NCBI RefSeq assembly: GCF_000420705.1
Contig: NZ_ATVL01000012.1
Location: forward strand, 186,001 to 250,000
Direction of reading: 5' to 3'
From: Hymenobacter norwichensis DSM 15439
Lineage (GTDB): Bacteria; Bacteroidota; Bacteroidia; Cytophagales; Hymenobacteraceae
Length of the DNA stretch: 64,000 bases
Within the stretch, counting starts at the first letter, position 1. Every line of letters begins with the position of its first letter. The translations under genes were made by a program, and so were the position numbers. Positions 30,348 through 39,800 of the stretch are shown piece after piece. The notes under the pieces are model-generated. The model saw only the letters and a program-made list of their open reading frames with translations. It made no database searches and had not been told where the DNA came from.

Positions 30348-30524
30348 TGTTGCGTTCTGGTAGTGTGATTTTGCGGCTTATAAAAGCCACAGCCAGCCAA
30401 GCAGGTGCAACCAATACCCTTGAAAATTGCTCATGAATGGTAGCTGAAGCTAGATGAAATTGTAGGTTTTGCGTTAACTACCTCGAATCATCAACCAAGC
30501 CCAGCTATTAAGTAGTCCTTTGCT

Positions 30525-31211
30525 ATGAACAAACCATACTTCCGCCTCGGCGACTGGCGCCGTAACATGTTTTTGGTAGCTGCGGCTGCCAGCTTGGGCG
30601 TAGGCTTGCCCGCCTGTTCCGGCAATTCCGAACCCGAAAATACCTCCGACAGTTGGAGCAGCGGCAACGGCGATTCATACTCCGAGGGAGTTATTACCGA
30701 AATGACGGAAGTAAAGCCTGGCGAGTGGAAAATAACGGCCGAACGGCCCGCCGGCAAAGAACAAGTGGCTGCCGTGCTCAAGCATTTCGATGGCAAGGTG
30801 GATACGCTGCAAGGTCAGGCGCTGCAAAAGCAGATGCAGGATTACAGCCGCGCCTATCCCGAAAACCGCGCCGGCGGCACCGGCATGATGGATATTTTAA
30901 TGTGGGGTGGCATTGGCTACATGGCCGGTCGTTTTCTTACGCCTAACGTGGGAGCCTACGCCAATCCGGGGCTTATTCAGCAAAATAATAGCTGGCGCAG
31001 CCGGGTAGCCCAGGAGCGAGACCAGGGCCGGGGATTTTTTGGGCGTGGTTTCAGTGGCAACCGCACCTCATCTACTTCGGGCATACGACCCAGTTCTAGC
31101 GTAGTGCGCACCACCGGTTTTGGCCGCAATAGTAGCGTGCGGAGCAGCGCGCCATCAGGGCGGAGCTCAGGCTTTGGCAGCCGCGCCAGCAGCAGGGGCT
31201 TCGGGGGCTAG
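30525..31211 (+). CDS. YgiB-like lipoprotein with Gly/Ser/Arg-rich tail
   Basis: 228 aa. A signal peptide ends in LGVGLPAC, a probable lipobox (Cys31). The middle has a hydrophobic glycine-rich segment (MMDILMWGGIGYMAGRFLTP). The last 65 or so residues are low-complexity, rich in Gly, Ser and Arg (SSGFGSRASSRGFGG). Position directly before a YgiC-like synthetase (29-base gap) parallels the enterobacterial ygiB-ygiC pair, whose products are linked with the outer membrane. Sequence similarity to YgiB is weak, so this rests largely on context. Confidence 0.6.
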   Translation: MNKPYFRLGDWRRNMFLVAAAASLGVGLPACSGNSEPENTSDSWSSGNGDSYSEGVITEMTEVKPGEWKITAERPAGKEQVAAVLKHFDGKVDTLQGQALQKQMQDYSRAYPENRAGGTGMMDILMWGGIGYMAGRFLTPNVGAYANPGLIQQNNSWRSRVAQERDQGRGFFGRGFSGNRTSSTSGIRPSSSVVRTTGFGRNSSVRSSAPSGRSSGFGSRASSRGFGG

Positions 31212-31240
31212 TATCTTATATATAGGTAATAGGTACGTTT

Positions 31241-32419
31241 ATGACACAGATACAACTATTGCCACTTACCGGCGACATCGGCCCAGCTGTGCGGGAGTTA
31301 GGTTGGGACTGGGCCATTGAAGATGCCTGCCAGAACTACGTAGCTCGGGAGGCCGTGCAGCTTCCCGAGGCTACGGCCGATACATTGCTACAAGCCGCCG
31401 ACACGCTCTACGAGTTGATGGTGCAGTCTATTCCCGATCCTATTCCCGACGAATTGCTACGAGTATTGGCTGTGCCCAACAACTTGTGGGCTGCTGTGCG
31501 GCACTCTTGGAACGACGACCGGCACTGGCACCTCTACGGCCGCTTCGATATTGCCGACACGCCCGACGGCCCCAAGCTGCTTGAGTTCAACGCCGATACG
31601 GCCACTTGCTTACCTGAAACAGCAGTGGTGCAATGGGCTAGTTTAATAGCCGCCGGCCAAGCCGATGATGAGCGGCAGGCCAATGGGTTATTTGAAGGAT
31701 TGCAAAGCCAGCTAGCGCAATGGCTTGACCTCAACCGCGACTTAGAGCCAACTTTGTTGCTGGTGCATCTGCCTGAGAGCGAAGAAGACGCAGCTAACTG
31801 TGCTGTTCTGGCTGCTGCTGCCACCGAGGCAGGATTCGAACTGACGCATGTATGCTCTGTTGACGCCATGAACGTGTCAGTACAGGGGGAAGAGCGGGGG
31901 GCTTGGGCAGAAGTAGAGTCCGGTAAGTGGCAGCGGTTTGCCTTCGTGTTCAAGCTGGTGCCTTGGGAAATTCTGGCGGAAGAAGAGCCCGAGCTAACCG
32001 CGGATCTTGTCCAACTGCTTCAAAGCCGCGACCTTATTATTGCTAATCCGGCCTATACTCTCCTGTTTCAAAGCAAAGGCATATTGGCTTGGCTGTGGCA
32101 GAACTTCCCATACCATCCGCTTTTGTTGGAAGCCTCGCTTGACGATTTAGAAGGGCGCTATGTGCGCAAGCCGCTCTTCGGGCGCGAAGGCCAGAATGTG
32201 ACGGAGCTAATCGGTACGCAGCCAGGTCAAGCTATTCCAGGCGAATTTTCTCACCAACCTCAGGTGCGCCAACGTTTTGCCAATTTACCACAAGATCAGC
32301 AAGGGCGATATTATCAGGCTGGAGTGTTCTGGGCTGGTAGTGCTTGTGCTATTGGCTTCCGCCGCGAAACAGGATTCATTACCAATTTATCAGAGTTTGT
32401 ACCCCACTTGCTCACTTGA
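31241..32419 (+). CDS. YgiC-like glutathionylspermidine synthase-family ATP-grasp enzyme
   Basis: 392 aa, the size of YgiC/YjfC rather than the two-domain Gsp enzyme. ATP-grasp landmarks are visible: LYGRFDIADTPDGPKLLEFN, YVRKPLFGREGQNV (phosphate-binding lysine) and a C-terminal GSACAIGFRRETGFITN. The amidase half of Gsp is absent. The family probably joins an amine to a peptide or carboxylate, but the substrate of this branch is not established. It forms an apparent operon with the preceding lipoprotein. Confidence 0.88.
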   Translation: MTQIQLLPLTGDIGPAVRELGWDWAIEDACQNYVAREAVQLPEATADTLLQAADTLYELMVQSIPDPIPDELLRVLAVPNNLWAAVRHSWNDDRHWHLYGRFDIADTPDGPKLLEFNADTATCLPETAVVQWASLIAAGQADDERQANGLFEGLQSQLAQWLDLNRDLEPTLLLVHLPESEEDAANCAVLAAAATEAGFELTHVCSVDAMNVSVQGEERGAWAEVESGKWQRFAFVFKLVPWEILAEEEPELTADLVQLLQSRDLIIANPAYTLLFQSKGILAWLWQNFPYHPLLLEASLDDLEGRYVRKPLFGREGQNVTELIGTQPGQAIPGEFSHQPQVRQRFANLPQDQQGRYYQAGVFWAGSACAIGFRRETGFITNLSEFVPHLLT

Positions 32420-33200
32420 GCAAACAGGTGTATGTACAACATTTTGAAAACAAGAATATATTTAGGTATTGTTAAAAATGATTTAATATATTAATAAGGC
32501 TTGTGTAGATAGATAAGTACAAGTAGATCTGATTTCTAATCATGTGTTAATACATGATTAAATAGTTGATAAATTTCATAAAAATAATCATATAAATAGC
32601 TTCGTTCGATGTATTATAACGCTATGTTTCTTAGTAAAAAATAAAATTATTTTTATAAAAAAGTGAATATTAATCAATCCTAGTTGTACTTAGCCATATA
32701 CACACAAGAGAGCCTTGATATTTGTGTAATTTAATATTTTTGTGAAAAAATTTGACTATTGATAGTTCCGTTATATAAGCGGCGCATGTAGTATTGATAA
32801 CCGCAAATTGCTAAATAGGGGTTAATTATGCGTGTAACGGTTGCCTAACTAAAAATTTGTTTTTTTTAATAAAAGTAGATAGGTGAAGAGTAAAAAATGC
32901 TGCATTTTTGCACGCAAAGAGTCACAGTTTTAAATAGTTGTTAGGACGGAGCCGGATGTAACTGATGAGCGTAAAGCAATTTTCTCTTAAGCATACAGAG
33001 TAGGAAAGCAATTGGCACGATAGATGAACAATTCGTGAAACGCTAAGGCTGCGCAATTCTATAGAAAATGTTATAACATCTAAGAAATTTAACAATCTAT
33101 CCATATGTATCTCTCGTAATTAGCCTCAGCTTCATTAGAAGCTACTCCTTTAGTCACTTCGTTTTCTGTTTGTAACTCCTTCCCAATTTTTCATACCATT
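32420..33200. other. AT-rich spacer before the T9SS cargo cluster
   Basis: These 781 bases are strikingly AT-rich compared with the coding DNA on the left (for example the runs at 32480-32760). A minus-strand frame at 32922-33104 codes for 60 residues with no recognisable features. No repeat, tRNA or riboswitch was recognised. GCATTTTTG near 32902 is the closest thing to a -7 box for the downstream gene, which would leave a leader of nearly 300 bases. Confidence 0.6.
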
Positions 33201-36200
33201 ATGAGTCACTCTTACCTGCGTACCATGCGCCGGGCCTTGCAACCTCACTACCAGATACCTGCGTCACGCCCGACGAAAAATCACCCTTTTTGGGTGGTAT
33301 TGCTTTTCCTTCTATCAGCATCGCTAGCAGGGAAAGCCCAAACTTTCTCTGAGCCGATGAGCGACAGTGGTGTAAATGGTGTGTCGCGCGAAACAGTTAC
33401 TTCCTACACAAACAAAGGGGGCTTCGCTTACGACGCATTAGGTACCGATAGGGGTACATTCGTGTATTCTGGTAATGCATTAATAGCTACTACTGCTGCG
33501 GCTGCTTCCAATAACTATCCTGGTGCCTCGCGCGGGGTATCTATTTTCTATGGAGCACCTGTAAATGGTACTCAGGTACTTCCCCAGAATTTTAATATCC
33601 GTGATATTAATACTTCTGCTCTGGGGCGAGTAGAATTGACTTTTGGCTTGTATACATACCGTGGGGCTGCCCCTGTAGCTGGCGATTTTGTAGTGCAATA
33701 CTCTGCTAATGGTGGTGCTCTTACTAATTTGAGCTATACCCGCACCACGAACTTCACAGCCGCTAACAACAACTTCGCCTGGAATCTATACACGGTTACG
33801 ACGTCGATTCCTAATGTCAACTCACTGGCATTTAATTTCGTGCGTACAGCTCAGGCTACTGCAGTTACCAACAACAACAAAGAGTTTCGTCTAGACGACG
33901 TAACAGTAAACAGCCTGGCCAAAACTATTCAGCTTAGCACTACTGCTCTCAATTTCCCAAATACAGCTGTAAACGCAACCTCTGCGCCGAAGCCTTTTAC
34001 TTTAACGGGCAGTAATCTGACAGACGATGTAGTCGTAACTGCCCCAAGTGGTTTCTTGGTTCGCATTGGGACTAGTAGTGTATTCAGCCAAACTGTTGCA
34101 GTTACTCCTAATGCTGCTGGCAATGCTTCGGCAATAGTTGAAGTTCAGTTTGCTCCGACCAGCAATGAGGCTCCTAATCCTCCAAGTAACGTAAGCGGCG
34201 TTATAACTGTAGCTAGCGTTGGTGCAGATGTCACGCCTGCTAGTGGTATAGATGTACTTGGCCCGGCGACGCCTGCCATTCCTTCTCTTACATCCGACCA
34301 GACTTCTCTGAGCTTTGGCCCTCAAACAGTAGGTACCAGTTCACCTGCGCAGTCCTTTCAGCTAGAAGGCCAGGATTTGACCAGTAATGTAACCGTATCT
34401 GCGCCAGCAGGTTACGAAATTCGTGTCGGTAACAATCCTTTCTCGCCTAACCCAATTACTATTCCTTTGGTGAATAAAGGGGTTAGCGCCACTATTGATG
34501 TTCGTTTCGTGCCTGGCACTACAGGTGCCATTGCTGGTAACGTAAGAGCAACTGCTGGTTCAGCTTCAATAAATGTAGCTGTTAGCGGTTCTGGTTCGGC
34601 TGCTCCATCTACTCCTGTTATCAATGCAACGCCAACTACAGTGGCATTTGGCACGGTAACGAACAGTGGCTCTGCTCAGGTGGAAAGCTTCACAGTGAGT
34701 GCTACCAGCTTAGGGGAGCCCTTAGTGCTGACGCCATCCGTAGCTAACATTGAAATCAGAAATGCAACAGCCGGTGGTAGCTTTGGGAGCAGCGTATCCA
34801 TTACGCCAAACTCATTCGGTAACATCACCAACCAAACCATTGAGGTACGCCTGGTTGCTACGGTACCTATCAATTCGTTTGCTGGTACTATTACGCTTAG
34901 CAGCGCCAACGCTGCAAACGTGATAGTAAACGTAACAGCCAGTAACCCAAGCGGCGGTATTTCGGATATCTCTCTTACTAATGCCCGTTTGCGCGAATTC
35001 AGTACGGCGCCTGGTGTTCCTTCCGACATTCAGTCGTACAACGTTTCGGCCGATAACCTGCTTCGTAACCTTACTATCACTGCGCCCCAGTTTTTCCAGA
35101 TTTCGCTTACGGCCGGAGCTGCCGGTTTCAGCAGCCTGGGCACCAATACTGGCAACTCCATCGTTCTGACTCCAAAGAGTGGCAACGCTGATCCTACGCA
35201 GAATGGCGACGTAGACCTAACTACAATTTATGTCCGTTACTATCCACCAGGTGCGCAAACTAACCGGGGACAGGTAGTGTCTAACAGCAGTTCGCCGGCT
35301 CGCACTCAGTTCGTTTCTGTAAACGGCTCCAGCGAACCGGAAGTATTGGTGCGTGGACTGTTCACATCGGTAACAAACCAAGTGAAATTTACCAAGTCTG
35401 GTGTTCAGACTCTGACAGTAGTGGCGGCCCGGGTAAGAAACACGCTCACCATCCGGGTGCCACGAGACCCTGAGCCTTCGCAAGGAGCAGAGTCACCGCT
35501 GAACCCCAGCCGTACACCACAGTTTGAAATTTCGCTTACTGGAAATGCCAATGACTTCAGCACGCAAGTAACGTATACTCCCGATGCCAATGACAGTATT
35601 GCGCGTCGTCCGTTGTATGTGCGCTATGCTCCAACGCGGGTAGGCTCGGCGCTGGCTGACTTGCTGTTTCGGACTGTAGACATCAACTCCAATGTAGAGT
35701 CTGATCAACCCCGGGTACGCTTACAAGGCAATTCTATTGCTATAGAGCCTACGCGCCAGTCAGCGGGTACCGTAACTCGGTCGGCAGACCGCACTAGCGT
35801 AACGTTGGTATTCACGCAAGAGGATAGCTCCCCTTTCCCAGGCAATCCTGAAGCTGCTGGCTTTGGTCAGAACCGACTGATTATTGCTAGCACTAGCAGC
35901 ACACTGGGAGTTGGCTTCTTTCCACAAGACGCTGCTTCGTATGACCCTGGTAACAACCGTTACGGAGATGGTACCCAAATCAATGGCAATTATGTGGTGT
36001 TTGCCAGCTCGGCTCCTACAGCAGTGGTTACCAACCTCGACCCCAACGTGAATTATTATTTCTTTGGGTTCGAGTACAACAATGACCAGGTAGGCGGCGC
36101 AGAGAACTACAAGACTCCAAACCTGCCGGTAACGGTGCAGCTACCGCTGCCAGTGGAACTGGTATCTTTCACAGCGCAACTGCGCAACGAAAAGGTGAAC

Positions 36201-36680
36201 CTAAATTGGGTAACGGCTTCTGAAAAGAACAACCGGGGCTTTGAAGTGCAGCGCAGCCAGAACGGGCAGCAGTTTACAACGCTGCTCTTCAAAGAAGGAC
36301 GCGGTACTACCACTGCCCGCTCTACCTATGAGGCCGTAGACGAGCGGCCATTCGCTGGATTGAGCTACTACCGCCTCAAGCAAGTTGACAACGATGGCAA
36401 GTTTAGCTACTCACCAGTGGTGATTGTGAAGAATGCTGGTCTGACCGAAGTCAACTTCTATCCAAACCCAACTTCTGGCACCCTTACCATCAGTCTGCCA
36501 CAAGCCCAAGCAGGTGTAGCCCAGAAAATAACCATCACTGATTTGGCCGGTCGTGTAGTACGTGCACAAACACTGCCGACTACTGGCGAGGTGAACCTAA
36601 GCCAGTTGCAGTCTGGTACTTACCTTGTAACAGTAGGCACTGGCGACCAACAAGTAACCCGTAAAGTAGTGAAGAACTAA
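33201..36680 (+). CDS. Large T9SS cargo protein with repeated Ig-like domains
   Basis: 1159 aa. A signal segment (HPFWVVLLFLLSASLAGKAQ) follows a 28-residue charged lead, so an internal start (ATG 33225) is possible. An N-terminal lectin/anchor-like domain (about 45-235) is followed by about five repeats of a 100-120 aa Ig-like unit (from about 240, 360, 470, 589 and 714), with the pattern LxFGxxxVGTSSPAQSFxLxG. Near residue 981 starts the linker (LPVELVSFTA, NWVTASEKNNRGFEVQRS) and the last 75 residues are a T9SS type A domain (VNFYPNPTSGTLTISL). It is likely an adhesin or surface stalk; ligand unknown. Confidence 0.85.
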   Translation: MSHSYLRTMRRALQPHYQIPASRPTKNHPFWVVLLFLLSASLAGKAQTFSEPMSDSGVNGVSRETVTSYTNKGGFAYDALGTDRGTFVYSGNALIATTAAAASNNYPGASRGVSIFYGAPVNGTQVLPQNFNIRDINTSALGRVELTFGLYTYRGAAPVAGDFVVQYSANGGALTNLSYTRTTNFTAANNNFAWNLYTVTTSIPNVNSLAFNFVRTAQATAVTNNNKEFRLDDVTVNSLAKTIQLSTTALNFPNTAVNATSAPKPFTLTGSNLTDDVVVTAPSGFLVRIGTSSVFSQTVAVTPNAAGNASAIVEVQFAPTSNEAPNPPSNVSGVITVASVGADVTPASGIDVLGPATPAIPSLTSDQTSLSFGPQTVGTSSPAQSFQLEGQDLTSNVTVSAPAGYEIRVGNNPFSPNPITIPLVNKGVSATIDVRFVPGTTGAIAGNVRATAGSASINVAVSGSGSAAPSTPVINATPTTVAFGTVTNSGSAQVESFTVSATSLGEPLVLTPSVANIEIRNATAGGSFGSSVSITPNSFGNITNQTIEVRLVATVPINSFAGTITLSSANAANVIVNVTASNPSGGISDISLTNARLREFSTAPGVPSDIQSYNVSADNLLRNLTITAPQFFQISLTAGAAGFSSLGTNTGNSIVLTPKSGNADPTQNGDVDLTTIYVRYYPPGAQTNRGQVVSNSSSPARTQFVSVNGSSEPEVLVRGLFTSVTNQVKFTKSGVQTLTVVAARVRNTLTIRVPRDPEPSQGAESPLNPSRTPQFEISLTGNANDFSTQVTYTPDANDSIARRPLYVRYAPTRVGSALADLLFRTVDINSNVESDQPRVRLQGNSIAIEPTRQSAGTVTRSADRTSVTLVFTQEDSSPFPGNPEAAGFGQNRLIIASTSSTLGVGFFPQDAASYDPGNNRYGDGTQINGNYVVFASSAPTAVVTNLDPNVNYYFFGFEYNNDQVGGAENYKTPNLPVTVQLPLPVELVSFTAQLRNEKVNLNWVTASEKNNRGFEVQRSQNGQQFTTLLFKEGRGTTTARSTYEAVDERPFAGLSYYRLKQVDNDGKFSYSPVVIVKNAGLTEVNFYPNPTSGTLTISLPQAQAGVAQKITITDLAGRVVRAQTLPTTGEVNLSQLQSGTYLVTVGTGDQQVTRKVVKN

Positions 36681-36701
36681 TTCGTTCTACTACTCAGCTA
36701 T

Positions 36702-36731
36702 AAAAGCCCTCTACCATAGTAGAGGGCTTTT
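36702..36731 (+). terminator. Terminator after the first T9SS cargo gene
   Basis: Perfect 13-bp arms AAAAGCCCTCTAC (36702-36714) and GTAGAGGGCTTTT (36719-36731), 4-base loop, T run following; 21 bases past the stop codon. Confidence 0.85.
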
Positions 36732-36854
36732 TTTATGGTTAAATTACAGATAGTCATAGTAAAATGATATATTGCTGTGGGGTAATACCATTATAACGTT
36801 CTAGGCTAATTGATAGTCAAGGCATTACACTTCGTGGTTCTCTGTCTTTCGCGT

Positions 36855-39800
36855 ATGTCTGGAATATATACAATAGGTCAAGCTTTTTATTTTCGTTTTG
36901 TGTCCTTCACCTTTCTGCTGCTGGCCTTGCATCCTAGAGTGGGAGTGGGACAAGCGAAGGCTATAACAACGGTTGGAGTTCCTGTAACAGAGAATTTCAA
37001 CGGATTAGCAGCCACCGCAGCCACCTCTTCAATATTACCCAATGGGGTATTTTTCAGCGAGACCGGTACAAGTTCCGCTGTTAACGCCAGCTATACCATC
37101 AACACTGGCAGTGGTGCAACGGCTGACACATACAGCTTTGGTAGTACCCTTGGGGCCACCGACCGGGCTCTGGGAAGTATATCGGGCGGAGCAACATTTG
37201 CTTCTGTTTTTGGAGTAGCATACACCAATAACACAGGCCAAACCATCAACCAGCTCACTATCAGCTATACTGGGGAGCAGTATCGCCTTGGTGCAGCGAA
37301 TCGACCTGACCGACTCGAATGTCAGTATAGTACCAACGCCATTAACCTCACCAACGGTAGCTACATTGATGTTGACCAGCTTGACTTCAACGCGCCTACT
37401 GCAATGGGCGCCATAGGAGCGCTTGATGGAAATGCCGCCGCTAATAAAACTTCTAAAACCTACACTATAACTGGGCTTACCATTGTGAATGGGGGAGGGG
37501 TATGGCTACGTTTTCTGGATTTTAACGCTACGGGCGACAATGATGGGCTAGCAATAGATGACTTGTCGGTTACGGCGGGACTGACACCTGCCAACGCCGA
37601 TACCGCTCCGCCTAGCTTCACTGCGGCTTTCCCCGCTATTGGCAGTATTGCGGTTACTAGTTTTTCTGTGTTGAACAGCCTCAGCGAGGCTGGTACCGCC
37701 TATTATATAGTATTGCCGGATGGCGCTGCCGCACCGACTGCCACGCAAGTAAAGAATGCTCAGACGGCCATTAACACGCCTGTCGCAGCGTCGTTTAGCG
37801 GCAATATTCCGGTGGCTGCTCCCAACACCACCCAAACCAGCCAGATAACCGGCCTGACTGCGGCCACGGAGTATGATGTGTATGTGGTAGCGGAAGACTT
37901 GGTGCCTAATCTGCAAACTACCCCGCTTAAGTTGGACGTTCGTACGCTGGCGCTGTCCGCGGCCCCGGAAATCAATATACAGCAAGCAGGTGCTGACGTG
38001 CTGAATGGTGCTACGTACGCTGGCTTCAGTAACACTGCGGTAGGAGGCACGGATGTCCGAACTTTCACGATTCAAAACACTGGTACGCTTGCGCTGAACC
38101 TGACCAGCCAGCCCCCAGTGATACTTGCGGGCATGGGAGCGTCGCAGTTTGCGGTTACCATGCAGCCAGCCGCTACCATTGGAGCGGCAGGAAGCAGCAA
38201 CTATTCTGTGGTGTTTACGCCAACCAGCGCTGGCACTAAAACCGCGCGCCTGATAGTGAACAGCAATGATGCCGATGAGGCAGCGTATGAAATTCTTTTG
38301 AGTGCAACGGCCTTGGCGGTTCCTACGGTTACTACCGCTGCCGTTACCACTATCACTGCTACTACCGCCGAAACGGGTGGTAACGTAATAGCTACCGGAA
38401 ATGCTACCATCACGGCGCGAGGAGTGGTGTATGCTACCGCGCCTGGCCCCAGGCTGGGAGCGGCCGGAGTATTCAATGAACTGGCCAGTTCGGGTGTTGG
38501 GAGCTACACTAGTTCGTTGCGAAACCTGACGCCGGGAACCACTTACTACATAGCTGCTTATGCAACCAATAGTGCTGGTACTGGCTACGGCACCGACCAG
38601 ATAGCCACTACGCAGGCTGTTCCAGCGGTACCACCGTTGCTTGGGTATGATTTTGCGAATAGCGACAGTCCTTCCATTCAGGCCGCAAACGTGACGGGTA
38701 CAGTCTTTAGCCGGGTCGGGGTAACGGCCGCTGCTGGCACTGGCCGTTACAACTCCAACGACTGGCCTACGACTACCAGCGTTGGGTTGAACCGCTACGT
38801 ACAATTCACTTTCGCGCCAGCTACCGGTTACCAAGCCGAACTCACTAGCCTTTCCTTTGTGGATCAGACATCGGCAACCGGCCCTGTACAGTATGAAATC
38901 CGGTCTAGCCTAGATAACTACGCAAGGGCTATAGCTAGCGGAACCGTTGGAGGAGGGTTGAAAACGATAATCCTCAATAACTTCAGTGGATTGACAACGG
39001 GTGTGGCTTTCCGATTTTACGCTTTTGCCAGCGCCAGCAACGCCGGCACCTACAGCGTAGATGAAGTGAACCTGTATGGTGCCGTTGCAATCAATACCAC
39101 GCCGGTACTTACTACCTCGGCAACTATTCTAAGCTTCACCACCCAGGTCAACACCACTGCCGCGGCCCAAACCTACACGCTCGATGGGGCTATGCTCGGG
39201 GCAAATAGCACCGTGACTATTACTGCGCCGGCTTCGTTTGAGGTGTCGGTTACTTCGGCGGCCGCTGGTTTCGCCAGTCAGCAAACTGCTACCGCTACTG
39301 CTACCGGCACGCTTACACAGCAGGTGTGGGTGCGCTTCTTGGCGGGAGCTACGCCAGGTACTACTGCATCAGCCCCTGTACTACACGACGTGAATGGCGC
39401 TAGGGCTGAGGTGGAAGTTACCGGTACTGCTAACCCGGTACCAGGCTTAGTGCGCTGGGATGGTGGGGGAGATGGCGCAAGCTTCGCCGATGCGCAGAAC
39501 TGGACTACCAACGTAGTGCCTACCACCAACGACGACGTACTACTCGACCATAGCGTAGTAGCCAGTGCATATACCATTATGCTGCCCTCAGCGGCTAGCG
39601 GCACGCTAAGCTTAGGCTCGTTCGTTATCAATCCTGGAGGTGGCCCCAGCATTACAGCCATTTTACCGAGCACAAACACGGCCGGTAACTATCTGCGTCT
39701 CACCAACTCAGCAGCGGCTTTTGTATTGCACAGCGGCGCCACGTTCATTAATAATTCCGGCTCGACTACCGGCGGCTCTGTTCCGGTTGACGTAACGGCT

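Larger units (their letters stand above)
29899..30524. other. Intergenic region with a decayed Kelch gene and a strong hairpin
   Basis: The 626 bases between murI and the YgiB-like gene hold no intact gene. They contain the Kelch remnant (30013-30290) and the hairpin (30317-30347) listed separately. The rest looks like non-coding sequence. Confidence 0.6.

Noticed and set aside
32922..33104. 60-codon minus-strand frame in the AT-rich spacer
   Set aside because: Low-complexity hydrophobic translation, no start signals, and AT-rich DNA easily yields such frames on inspection; not enough support for a gene.
37548..38834. Long minus-strand frame opposite the second T9SS cargo gene (428 codons)
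   Set aside because: Arg/Ser-rich translation with no recognisable domain, opposite a gene with signal peptide and sorting domain; a shadow frame.
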